A stretch of DNA of 14,643 bases from DAOTUL01 sp034437435 (GCA_964417785.1 CAYQJO010000098.1:1-14643); one strand, 5' to 3'. Shown: positions 5,799-12,863, numbered from the stretch's first letter. Notes: a model not told the origin generated them from the sequence alone. A program made the numbers and translations.

Positions 5799-6518
5799 TG
5801 TTCCTTCCGGGCTGATAAGTGTTCCCACGCTGTGATCGCCCTTTACAGCCAGTTGTAAACTGTTTTCAGCCCAGAAATCCAGCACCATGATTGGCATATT
5901 GTTCTCCTGGCACAGGGTGAAGGCGGTCATATCCATCACCTGGAAGCGGCTTTCGATGACCTGTTCGTAACCCAGACGCTCGAAGCGGGTCGCGGTCGGG
6001 TCTTTTTTGGGATCAGCGGAGTAGACACCGTTGACTTTGGTCGCCTTGATAATGATGTCTGCCTTGATCTCCATCGCTCGCAAGGCGGCGGCGGTGTCGG
6101 TGGTGAAGTAGGGATCGCCCAGCCCGCCAGTGATAATAACAACGCGCCCCTTTTCCAGGTGGCGGATCGCCCGCAGGCGAATGTAGGGTTCGGCAACAGC
6201 GTTCATCTGGACGGCGGTTTGCACTCGGGCGATGACACCGATGCGTTCCAATGCGTCACGCAGGGCCAGACCGTTCATCACGGTGGCAATCATGCCCATA
6301 TGGTCGGCGGTGGTGCGGTCCATGCCATGCGCCAGGCCGTTTGCGCCGCGCCAGATGTTGCCACCACCGATGACCACACCAATCTGGACGCCTGTATCGT
6401 GAACCGACTTGATCTTGTACGCGATGGTCTCGGCTTGTGTCGGATTAATACCATAACCTTCCGGTCCCGCCATCGCCTCGCCGCTCAATTTGAGCAGAAT
6501 GCGATTGTACATACTCAC
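5790..6518 (-). CDS. pyrH: Uridylate kinase (UMP kinase)
   Basis: Phosphorylates UMP to UDP with ATP in pyrimidine nucleotide synthesis; the bacterial enzyme is a cytoplasmic hexamer of the amino acid kinase fold. The 242-residue product has the family's usual length and motifs: LLKLSGEAMAG (8-18), VIGGGNIWRG (49-58), the UMP-binding GDPYFTTDTAAALRA (134-148) and KATKVNGVYSADP (158-170). The start is taken as GTG at 6518, 7 bases after GGAGGA; an in-frame ATG at 6512 has poorer spacing (13 bases). The gene follows tsf in the usual bacterial order, but a strong terminator lies between them, only 24 bases before the start. The expected next gene, frr (ribosome recycling factor), is absent; a convergent lipoprotein gene overlaps the 3' end by 9 bases instead. 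Confidence 0.97.
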   Translation of the reverse strand: MSMYNRILLKLSGEAMAGPEGYGINPTQAETIAYKIKSVHDTGVQIGVVIGGGNIWRGANGLAHGMDRTTADHMGMIATVMNGLALRDALERIGVIARVQTAVQMNAVAEPYIRLRAIRHLEKGRVVIITGGLGDPYFTTDTAAALRAMEIKADIIIKATKVNGVYSADPKKDPTATRFERLGYEQVIESRFQVMDMTAFTLCQENNMPIMVLDFWAENSLQLAVKGDHSVGTLISPEGTLL

Positions 6519-6542
6519 GGCTCATTCCTCCATAAAATTGAC

Positions 6543-6574
6543 AAAAAAAACGGACTAGCCATTGCTAATCCGTT
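6543..6574 (-). terminator. Intrinsic terminator after tsf
   Basis: On the minus strand an 11-bp stem (arms 6564-6574 and 6549-6559, one U-G pair) closes a 4-base loop and runs straight into T residues (eight A on the plus strand at 6543-6550, two of them in the stem). This is a textbook Rho-independent terminator, 35 bases after the tsf stop and only 24 bases before the pyrH start, so pyrH must rely on read-through or on a promoter overlapping this structure. Confidence 0.92.
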
Positions 6575-6608
6575 GTCTTGAAATCAAATGGTGCAGGGTA
6601 AGCGACCA

Positions 6609-7241
6609 CTAATTTTCTTCAGCATCGCCTTCGCCCAGTGCAAAACGTGAGAACCGGCTGACCTGAATACTCTCACCGATCTCGGCGACCACCTCAGACA
6701 GCAGTTGGCTGATGGTCTTGGAGTCATCCTTAATAAATGGCTGCTCCATCAAGACCACTTCTTCATACCACTTGCTCATGCGCCCTTCGATGATCTTATC
6801 GAGAATTTCATCGGGCTTGTTGGCGTTCTTCTCATCTTCTTTCAGGATGCGCTTCTGCATGTCGCGTTCAGCCGCCAGTGCGGCTTCCGGCACATCCTCG
6901 CGGTTGACATAGAGCGGACTCAGGTTGGCGATGTGCATGGCGACATCACGCGCAAAGCCCTTGAAGGCGTCGGTTGCGGCGACAAAATCAGTTTCGCAGT
7001 TGACTTCCACCAGAACCGCCAACCGCTTGTTGAAGTGCTGATAGGTCTCGATGACACCCTCATTCATGCTGCGACCGGCACCGAGCTTCTTGGCCGCCTT
7101 CGCCAGACCTTTCTCGCGCAGGAACTCAGCGGCTTTTTTCATATCGCCGTCATGCTGTTCCAGCGCTTTCTTGCAGTCTAGTGGACCCGCGCCGGTCATC
7201 GCACGCAGTTCTTTGACCATCTGGGCCGTGATTTCAGCCAT
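6609..7241 (-). CDS. tsf: Translation elongation factor Ts
   Basis: Nucleotide exchange factor that releases GDP from EF-Tu during translation. The 210-residue protein begins with the UBA-like helix domain (MVKELRAMTGAGPLDCKKAL, 8-27), followed by the EF-Tu contact NCETDFVA (81-88) and a core that ends near residue 200. This is a short EF-Ts of the single-core kind, as in Thermus, rather than the roughly 280-residue E. coli form. The C-terminus is acidic. The ATG at 7241 overlaps the rpsB stop by one base (TAATG), with the ribosome site GAGGAT inside the rpsB end, so the two are translationally coupled. The terminator at 6543-6574 follows. Confidence 0.97.
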   Translation of the reverse strand: MAEITAQMVKELRAMTGAGPLDCKKALEQHDGDMKKAAEFLREKGLAKAAKKLGAGRSMNEGVIETYQHFNKRLAVLVEVNCETDFVAATDAFKGFARDVAMHIANLSPLYVNREDVPEAALAAERDMQKRILKEDEKNANKPDEILDKIIEGRMSKWYEEVVLMEQPFIKDDSKTISQLLSEVVAEIGESIQVSRFSRFALGEGDAEEN

Positions 7242-8080
7242 TAACTATCCTCTTCGTCCTCATCATCGTCGAATAAATTGGTGTCGCGGAGCTTCGCCAG
7301 GGTGCTTTCACCCAGGAATGCCTCATCATCGTATTCCTCATCCTCGAAGGCTGCCATGTTGAAGTCTTCGCTCGGTTCGTCATCGTCGTACTGGCGCATG
7401 GCCTGACCTTCGAGGACCGCCTCCGCAAAAGCGGTGACCAGCAGCTTGATGGAGCGCATGGCATCGTCATTGGCGGGGATAATGTAGTCGATGTTATCCG
7501 GATTGCTGTTGGTATCCAGCACCGCCAGGATCGGGATGTTCAGAATATTTGCTTCCTTGACTGCCGTGACTTCGCGTTCAGCATCGACTACGATCATCAT
7601 TTCCGGCAGGCGCTTCATATCACGAATACCGCCCAGGCGGATTTGAAGCTTTTCGATCTCACGCCCCAGCATCATGGCTTCACGCTTGGTGATCAGTTCA
7701 AATTCGCCTTTATCACGGCGGGCTTCCAGTTTCTTGAGGGTGTCGATCCGCTCGCGGATAGTGCGCCAGTTGGTCAGTGTCCCGCCGAGCCAGCGCTGGT
7801 TGACGTAGGGCATGACACAGCGACCGGCCTCGCGGGCGATGGTCTCCTGTGCCTGACGCTTGGTGCCGACAAACAACACCGTACCGCCGTCAGCCACCAG
7901 ATCACGCACCATGTCGTAATAGGTGTTGAGATTCGCCAGCGTTTGCTGGAGATCGATAATGTGAATACCGTTGCGTTGGGTGAAGATAAACGGGGCCATT
8001 TTGGGATTCCACTTCTGGGTGCGATGACCAAAATGGACGCCTGTTTCAAGTAGTTGCTTCAGGCTGACCTGAGAAGGCAT
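7241..8080 (-). CDS. rpsB: 30S ribosomal protein S2 with an acidic C-terminal tail
   Basis: Small-subunit ribosomal protein S2. The conserved body covers residues 1 to about 230: LLETGVHFGHRTQKWNPKM (10-28), the FVGTKRQAQ (70-78) strand, VNQRWLGGTLTNW (93-105) and IPILAVLDTNSNPD (182-195). After it comes a tail of 49 residues (231-279) with 23 Asp/Glu and only two basic residues, longer and more acidic than the usual S2 C-terminus. The ATG at 8080 follows AGGAG by 6 bases. It is the first gene of the rpsB-tsf unit; a sigma70-type promoter lies at 8207-8235 and leaves a leader of about 120 bases with alternative pairings, where feedback control by S2 is plausible. Confidence 0.97.
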   Translation of the reverse strand: MPSQVSLKQLLETGVHFGHRTQKWNPKMAPFIFTQRNGIHIIDLQQTLANLNTYYDMVRDLVADGGTVLFVGTKRQAQETIAREAGRCVMPYVNQRWLGGTLTNWRTIRERIDTLKKLEARRDKGEFELITKREAMMLGREIEKLQIRLGGIRDMKRLPEMMIVVDAEREVTAVKEANILNIPILAVLDTNSNPDNIDYIIPANDDAMRSIKLLVTAFAEAVLEGQAMRQYDDDEPSEDFNMAAFEDEEYDDEAFLGESTLAKLRDTNLFDDDEDEEDS

Positions 8081-8200
8081 AATGTTCTCCTGTATGTTGT
8101 GTTTATGCGATCACACCGTTCTTCCCCGCGCAAAATCCCGCTTGCGAGACAACACATGCGGCGGGTCCAGGTGTGTGATATTTGATCCGGTAAGGGACCG
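8081..8200 (-). promoter_or_regulatory. rpsB leader with alternative stems (candidate S2 autoregulation site)
   Basis: The expected transcript starts near 8200 and has about 120 untranslated bases. ATCACAC (8110-8116) can pair with GTGTGAT (8173-8179), and inside it CGCAA (8129-8133) can pair with TTGCG (8142-8146). ACACA (8152-8156) can instead pair with TGTGT (8172-8176), which excludes the long stem. rpsB leaders are feedback-controlled by S2 in some bacteria, which is why this is worth noting; no known leader family was matched. Confidence 0.35.
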
Positions 8201-8206
8201 CGCAGG

Positions 8207-8235
8207 ATTGTATCATAGCCTCACAGGGGGTTCAA
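8207..8235 (-). promoter_or_regulatory. Sigma70-type promoter of rpsB-tsf
   Basis: On the minus strand TTGAAC (8230-8235) and TACAAT (8207-8212) are separated by exactly 17 bases. The expected start is near 8200. The -35 overlaps the stop codon of the upstream regulator gene (8232-8234), so the promoter is partly inside that gene's end. Confidence 0.75.
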
Positions 8236-9848
8236 GTATCGACCTCGAAGAGTCGTAGCAGCTTGAGGGCAACTTGAAGGTTCATCCGCTGCACCGGATG
8301 CGACAGATCAACGTCGCAAATTTCAGCGATCCGCTGTAAACGATAATTGAGGGTGCTACGGTGGATATGGAGCCGTTCGGCGGTGCTGACGCCATTGGCA
8401 CCGGCGTCCAGATAGGTTTCCAGGGTATGGAACAGGTCGGCCTGCTGCTCCCCCATCAACTCGCGCAGCGCCGGCATATACGGGTTGCCCTCAAGTGCTC
8501 TGGGGCCAGCGTGGTAGAGCGTGTGCAGATAGCCCAGGTTGTTGAAATAGACGTCCGGGCCGTATTCGCCCAGCTTGCGGGTGATTTCCAGCACTTCGCG
8601 GCATTCGGAATACGCCTGATGCACCGCGTGTGTGCCGTTATGGGTGGCACTGACGGCGATGCGGGCCTGATCTTCACCACTCGTTTGCGCCCGGACAACT
8701 GCAATCATCGTTTCCGGGGTGGCATCGGTCTGGACCAGCAGCATAATCTGTCCTGCATACTGCCCGATGATGGCCGGGTGCCGATTCTGTGTGATGGCTT
8801 GATTGACTTCACGGTACAGGCGCAGGAGCCGCTGTGAGGTGGCCTGGGGGTATTCAACCAGCAGGACATAGTAAGGCTGGCTGAGGGCCACACCATAGCG
8901 AAGAGCCTGATCGGTGAGGACGTTGGCACCGGTCATCTCCCCCTGGACCAACCGCGTGAGCAGGTTACCCTTCAATGAAGCTTCAGCATCCTGGATGGAC
9001 CGCTGGTGCAGCATCATCAGGGCTGCGATGGTCGCACCGCTCTCGATTGCCAGATGATCCAGATCGCTCAGCGGTCGGTCATCAGCGATGAGCCACACAT
9101 AGCCGTAAATCTCCCCTTGCATCACCACCGGCGCGAGAATGCGTTCCATGCCCAATCCGACATGGGGCATGGCCGGGATGAACACCGGGCGTAGGGTCCG
9201 GCGAATTTCCGGCAAAACTTGGTCTTCCAGCGCCGCCACCAATCGTGGATCGGTGCGTCCGTACTCCAATGTATAGCGGCGAGCTTCGTCAATCGCGCCG
9301 ATATTGTGGCTGGCGAGGGCTTCAAAGCGGGCGGTCTCAATGCTGACTGACTGGTTGGTCAGGTCTGCCAGTGTGTTCGCCAGCTTTTTGAGGTCGCCAC
9401 CTTCCAGTACCAGTTGGGTCAGTGTCTTATGGATGGTGAGCGCCCGCGTGACCATCGCCAGATTGGTCTGGGCAATGCGTTCGTTAATCGCACGGGCCAC
9501 ATCCACGAACCGGACTCTGTATGAAATTTCGATCAGCGGGAAGTCGTGGGCATTGGCGATCTCGATCATGGTGTCGGGCATGTGATCGATAATCTGACCG
9601 ACAGCCAGCACCAATCCGGCCACGCCCTTTTCGATGAGGGCCAGCAGGTAGTCACATTGTTCCTGTGCGGTGTGGGGGACGTTGTTATAGGTGGTGAGGA
9701 TAAGCTCGCCGCCATTGAGCCATTGGGCAGCATCGACCACTCCCGGATTGTGAACCCAGGCGATAGCGCGGTCGAGGCCGGTCTTTCCAGCGACGACACG
9801 CGCCCCGTTCATTTCATCAAGCGCTAAAGCATCGGCAACGGTCAGCAT
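8232..9848 (-). CDS. PucR-family transcriptional regulator
   Basis: A 538-residue regulator of the PucR/CdaR type. The N-terminal PucR domain starts at once (MLTVADALALDEMNGARVVAG, written in two halves: MLTVADALAL and DEMNGARVVAG) and covers about residues 1-125. A GAF-like middle part (about 150-290) is followed by the CdaR-like region, and the last 67 residues form the family's helix-turn-helix, with LHIHRSTLNYRLQRI as its recognition part. Family members respond to small metabolites, often purine breakdown products, glycolate or proline; the ligand here is unknown and no catabolic operon lies beside it. The start is taken as ATG 9848, where the family begins; ATG 9851 or TTG 9869 are possible. 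No good ribosome site is seen, and a TATATC just upstream (9859-9864) hints at a near-leaderless transcript. The rpsB promoter overlaps its stop. Confidence 0.9.
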   Translation of the reverse strand: MLTVADALALDEMNGARVVAGKTGLDRAIAWVHNPGVVDAAQWLNGGELILTTYNNVPHTAQEQCDYLLALIEKGVAGLVLAVGQIIDHMPDTMIEIANAHDFPLIEISYRVRFVDVARAINERIAQTNLAMVTRALTIHKTLTQLVLEGGDLKKLANTLADLTNQSVSIETARFEALASHNIGAIDEARRYTLEYGRTDPRLVAALEDQVLPEIRRTLRPVFIPAMPHVGLGMERILAPVVMQGEIYGYVWLIADDRPLSDLDHLAIESGATIAALMMLHQRSIQDAEASLKGNLLTRLVQGEMTGANVLTDQALRYGVALSQPYYVLLVEYPQATSQRLLRLYREVNQAITQNRHPAIIGQYAGQIMLLVQTDATPETMIAVVRAQTSGEDQARIAVSATHNGTHAVHQAYSECREVLEITRKLGEYGPDVYFNNLGYLHTLYHAGPRALEGNPYMPALRELMGEQQADLFHTLETYLDAGANGVSTAERLHIHRSTLNYRLQRIAEICDVDLSHPVQRMNLQVALKLLRLFEVDT

Positions 9849-9898
9849 CATCCGGACACGATATAGCAAACCATGCCATAAATCAATGCAGGGTGGCC

Positions 9899-10936
9899 CT
9901 ATGCATCGCTCGCAGCAGTTGTTTCGATCTCTTCGCCTGGTCGCAGTTCTTTCTCGAAGAGGGTGAACTGGCGGTCAATGTGCATGCCGGCGCGTTCGTA
10001 CAGGCGAACGGCACCGGTCAGGCTGCTGGCGTCCACATGCAGCGTGACGTGCTGCTGGCCGCGACGATAGAAGGCCGCGAAGGTATAGTGCAGCAAGGCC
10101 AATCCAAGACCGCGCTTGCGATAGGCGGGCAGTACGGCCAGTGCTTCGACATAAGCGACCGTCGGGTCGCCCCATTCTTCCTTGCGACACAACGAGACTC
10201 CGGCAATGTTGCCGGTAGCGTCGTCAATGGCGAGGAAGAACACATTGGGATCGAAAAGCTTATCCGTCTCCATGAAGTGCTTCCACTCGGCCAGTTGTTT
10301 GTCGAAGGGCATTTCGACGTAGCCGAAGTGGTCGCGGAAGCCTTCATTTTCGGCTTTCACCAGCGCTTCCAGTTCGTCCGGGTGGCGGTAGCTGCGCATG
10401 CTGATTCCATCGGGTAAGGTCGGCTCCGGCGGTGCTTCGTCCATATCAATACGCATACGGTAGGTGTTGCGTATGGGCGTGAATCCGGCAGTTCGGAGGG
10501 CCATCTCTTTCGGTTCATATCCGGCGAAGCTACCACAGCGAGCCGATACCCGCGCCTCTGGCGGGCAGCGGTCAATGGCCTGACGCGCACGCTGCTCAGC
10601 CCATTCCAGCAGCGGCGCAGTCAGATGCAGGTGGTCGGGGTGGGTGTTGACACCCAACCAGGGATGGACCGGTGTTTCGTGCGTGTCCCACACCACCACC
10701 GTTGCGACCATCTCACCATCGGGGGCGAGGACCGCTTGCGACGCTGTTTCCAGTTGGAAATCGGGCGAGGTCCAATCTGTGCGAATGTCATCGACGTCAT
10801 TCTGTTCCGATATGCCTGCATGTTGGGCGACAGCATCCCACAACTGGACGGCCTGTTCGGCGTCGTCTAATGTCAGGGGACGAGCAACATAACCATCGGG
10901 CAGGCGCAGCCGGGGAAGTTCAAGCGTTTCAGTCAT
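9899..10936 (-). CDS. Tandem GNAT-family N-acetyltransferase
   Basis: A 345-residue protein made of two GNAT folds, as in mycothiol synthase (MshD), though no mycothiol pathway gene is here and many MshD-like proteins have other or unknown substrates. The N-terminal half (about 15-165) keeps the fold pattern (ATVVVWDTHETPVHPWLGV) but has no acetyl-CoA loop and is probably structural. The C-terminal half (about 177-335) is the active one: VLPAYRKRGLGLALL (268-282) is the acetyl-CoA pyrophosphate loop (RKRGLG), and LYERAGM (312-318) is motif B. The ATG at 10936 is chosen because AAGGAC lies about 10 bases upstream; an ATG at 11014 in frame would run across the promoter region. It is divergent from the GAF-HATPase gene and shares its control region. 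Confidence 0.88.
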   Translation of the reverse strand: MTETLELPRLRLPDGYVARPLTLDDAEQAVQLWDAVAQHAGISEQNDVDDIRTDWTSPDFQLETASQAVLAPDGEMVATVVVWDTHETPVHPWLGVNTHPDHLHLTAPLLEWAEQRARQAIDRCPPEARVSARCGSFAGYEPKEMALRTAGFTPIRNTYRMRIDMDEAPPEPTLPDGISMRSYRHPDELEALVKAENEGFRDHFGYVEMPFDKQLAEWKHFMETDKLFDPNVFFLAIDDATGNIAGVSLCRKEEWGDPTVAYVEALAVLPAYRKRGLGLALLHYTFAAFYRRGQQHVTLHVDASSLTGAVRLYERAGMHIDRQFTLFEKELRPGEEIETTAASDA

Positions 10937-10969
10937 GATTCGGGCGTCCTTTGTTCTATTCTGCGACTC

Positions 10970-10997
10970 ATCATAAACAACTTTTACAGATTGTAAA
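10970..10997 (-). promoter_or_regulatory. Promoter of the acetyltransferase gene with an inverted repeat on its -35
   Basis: On the minus strand TTTACA (10992-10997) and TATGAT (10970-10975) are 16 bases apart, with the start codon about 34 bases beyond the -10. The -35 is one arm of the inverted repeat TTTACA-gat-TGTAAA (10983-10997), which therefore overlaps the polymerase site and could be a repressor operator. Confidence 0.55.
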
Positions 10998-10999
10998 GT

Positions 11000-11024
11000 G
11001 TCAAAATGGGTCAAGTGAGGTCAA
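11000..11024 (+). repeat. Three GTCAA direct repeats at exact 10-base spacing
   Basis: GTCAA occurs at 11000-11004, 11010-11014 and 11020-11024, so all three face the same side of the helix. The last copy ends 1 base before the -35 of the next promoter (11026). This is the arrangement of an activator site bound cooperatively by a response regulator. Confidence 0.6.
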
Positions 11025-11025
11025 T

Positions 11026-11055
11026 TTGAATGTAGTGTGTTGGTTAAGCTATACT
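11026..11055 (+). promoter_or_regulatory. Promoter of the GAF-HATPase gene, nearly leaderless
   Basis: TTGAAT (11026-11031) and TATACT (11050-11055) are 18 bases apart. The -10 directly touches the ATG at 11056, and a transcript starting the usual 6-7 bases after the -10 would begin at or next to the ATG at 11062. No ribosome site precedes either ATG, which supports leaderless translation. Confidence 0.6.
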
Positions 11056-11061
11056 ATGTCC

Positions 11062-11904
11062 ATGATTGATGAATGGACTTGTGTGCATCAAATTGTTGCA
11101 GCGCTCAATCAAGAAACAGATTTGCAACGGGCGCTGCAAATGGTGCTGGTCAGGCTTGGAGACCTGCTTGATCTGCATACGGGGTGGGTGTTTCTGGTGG
11201 ACGAGCGCGATGGCAGCTTTTTTGTGGCGGCGGAGTACAATCTGCCACCGGCACTGACCGATCTGAGCGGCCCGTGCGATTGTCAGAGTGCAGTCGAGAT
11301 CAATAGCTTTGCGTGCAGTCGTTTCAAAGAGCAAGGGGTGCGCTGCCATGTCAGCATACCCCTGCATGCCGGTGACACCCGGGTCGGTCTCATCAATCTC
11401 GCCAGCGCCGATGACTACGAAATCCCAGAGACGGCCCTGGAACTGCTGCATACTGTCAGTAATGTGGTGGGGATGGTTGTGGGGCGGTCACGCCGGAGCC
11501 GGACACTGACGGACTCCTTGCGCCATCTGCTGTATGGCATCGATCTGGAGACCAATTTACAGGTACACACCGAGGTCATGGGGAACGAGCCGTTGGTTCC
11601 CCGTTCGATAGCGATCCATCTCTACCATATCGCCCGCGAAGCCATCGACAACGTGCGCAAACATGCCTATGCTCGCCGGATCAAAGTCCGGTTGGTGCGC
11701 GTTCCCAATCAGGTCCATCTGATTATCCAGGATGATGGGCGCGGCTTCGAGGTCAGCGGGACGGTAGGCAATGGCGGCGGATTGGCCGCGATGGATAGAC
11801 AAGTGCGGCAAATAGGGGGGGTGCTGAATGTCAGCAGCACCCCCGATGTCGGGACATTTATTGACGTGATGGTGCCGCTATCCCGTTCTCACGATTCGAC
11901 CTGA
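11062..11904 (+). CDS. GAF-HATPase sensor protein lacking a recognisable phosphoacceptor domain
   Basis: A 280-residue soluble protein. Residues about 8-142 form a GAF domain with four cysteines (Cys72, Cys74, Cys85, Cys95) in its middle, a pattern that suggests a metal or Fe-S site or redox switch. Residues about 148-275 are the C-terminal part of a NarL-class histidine kinase: N box HIAREAIDNVRKHA (189-202), G1 box DDGRGF (224-229) and G2 box GNGGGLAAM (236-244). Between them a normal kinase has about 60 residues of dimerisation helices with an ELHD-type phosphoacceptor; these are missing, and His130 is better explained as part of the last GAF helix. It may phosphorylate nothing by itself, or work with a partner. 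The start is ATG 11062 (ATG 11056 also possible), chosen from the promoter position. No response regulator lies beside it. The stop overlaps the convergent YceI gene by 16 bases. Confidence 0.8.
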   Translation: MIDEWTCVHQIVAALNQETDLQRALQMVLVRLGDLLDLHTGWVFLVDERDGSFFVAAEYNLPPALTDLSGPCDCQSAVEINSFACSRFKEQGVRCHVSIPLHAGDTRVGLINLASADDYEIPETALELLHTVSNVVGMVVGRSRRSRTLTDSLRHLLYGIDLETNLQVHTEVMGNEPLVPRSIAIHLYHIAREAIDNVRKHAYARRIKVRLVRVPNQVHLIIQDDGRGFEVSGTVGNGGGLAAMDRQVRQIGGVLNVSSTPDVGTFIDVMVPLSRSHDST

Positions 11905-12800
11905 TCGGCAATAAAATCGATTTCCAGGATGATATTATCGCTGATCCCGCTGACGTTGGGCGGTGCGTTGATGCTGATGCCGAAGTCCGGGTAGAGGATT
12001 TCAGTGGTCGCTAAACCTTCGATCCGGTCCTCAGCCGTCAGGGTCACGGTGGCGTCGAACGTCACCTCGCGAGTGACGCCAGCCACAGTCAGGTCGCCGA
12101 CGATCTGAAACTCGAATGTATCACCGACTGACGCAGGTGCAGTGGGCAGTCCGGTCAATTCGGTCGGTATGAACTCGATAAATTCAAAATCCGCCTGCGA
12201 TGACTTCAAAATCTGGCCGCGAATCGCCTGGTCGCGGAATTCGTTGTCGGTCTTCAGTGTGCGAGCGTTGATGGCGATGGGACCCATCTGCGAGGCCGCC
12301 GGATCGGTGTAGTTGATGATGACATCACCGGCCACCTGCCGCGTCGTACCGACCACCGTTGTCGGATTGCCAACCAGAATTTCGTCAATCTTGAAACGCA
12401 CCTCCGAGTCATCCTGGGTGATACGGAACAGCGCTCGCTGGACTTCGATGCTGGCTTCGGGGGTCGTTTCTTCTGTCGGTTCTTCGGTGGGTACTTCATT
12501 GGTGTTGTCAGTGGAGCCGGCTGCCGGAATACTGGCACCACTCACAGCGGTGCTGAGTGAATCCAGCCGGTTGTTGATTGCTTCCAACTGGGTGTTGAAC
12601 TGCGCGATGGCGGTACCGAGTTGATTGGCTGCGCCTGGTGTCGGCGTGGGGCCGTCCAGTGAGAGCGTCGGGGCGACTTCATTGATGTCCTGGCTCGGTT
12701 CCGACGTACCGCCAGTGGCCCAGAGAATACCCAGGACGCCAGCGCCAACACCGGCACCAAAAGCGATCACAACCAGAACGATGACAAGTGTACGCGACAT
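11889..12800 (-). CDS. Membrane-anchored YceI-domain protein
   Basis: A 303-residue protein with an N-terminal membrane anchor or uncleaved signal (about 4-27), so the rest is outside the cytoplasm. A Thr/Pro/Glu linker with a short coiled-coil-like stretch (about 58-90) and a second acidic Thr/Pro linker (about 100-117) precede the YceI domain (about 120-300). That domain shows FRITQDDSEVRFKI (125-138), NEFRDQAIRGQIL (186-198) and GDLTVAGVTREVTF (235-248), the typical strands of this lipocalin-like fold, which binds isoprenoid-type lipids in known members. The ligand is unknown here. The ATG at 12800 follows GAGGAG by about 9 bases. It lies 95 bases after the ScyD/ScyE-like gene in the same orientation, with a hairpin between them. 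Confidence 0.9.
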   Translation of the reverse strand: MSRTLVIVLVVIAFGAGVGAGVLGILWATGGTSEPSQDINEVAPTLSLDGPTPTPGAANQLGTAIAQFNTQLEAINNRLDSLSTAVSGASIPAAGSTDNTNEVPTEEPTEETTPEASIEVQRALFRITQDDSEVRFKIDEILVGNPTTVVGTTRQVAGDVIINYTDPAASQMGPIAINARTLKTDNEFRDQAIRGQILKSSQADFEFIEFIPTELTGLPTAPASVGDTFEFQIVGDLTVAGVTREVTFDATVTLTAEDRIEGLATTEILYPDFGISINAPPNVSGISDNIILEIDFIADQVES

Positions 12801-12863
12801 AGGGTCGGTCTCCTCAATGCGTAAAGATAAAAAGATGGGGTTTCGTAAGTTGTATTTGGGGGT

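Noticed and set aside
10937..11014. 26-residue extension of the acetyltransferase
   Set aside because: It would cover its own promoter and the GTCAA repeats; the ATG at 10936 has a ribosome site.
10951..11055. 35-residue extension of the GAF-HATPase protein
   Set aside because: The frame crosses the promoter and repeats and is Cys/Lys-rich with no resemblance to GAF proteins.
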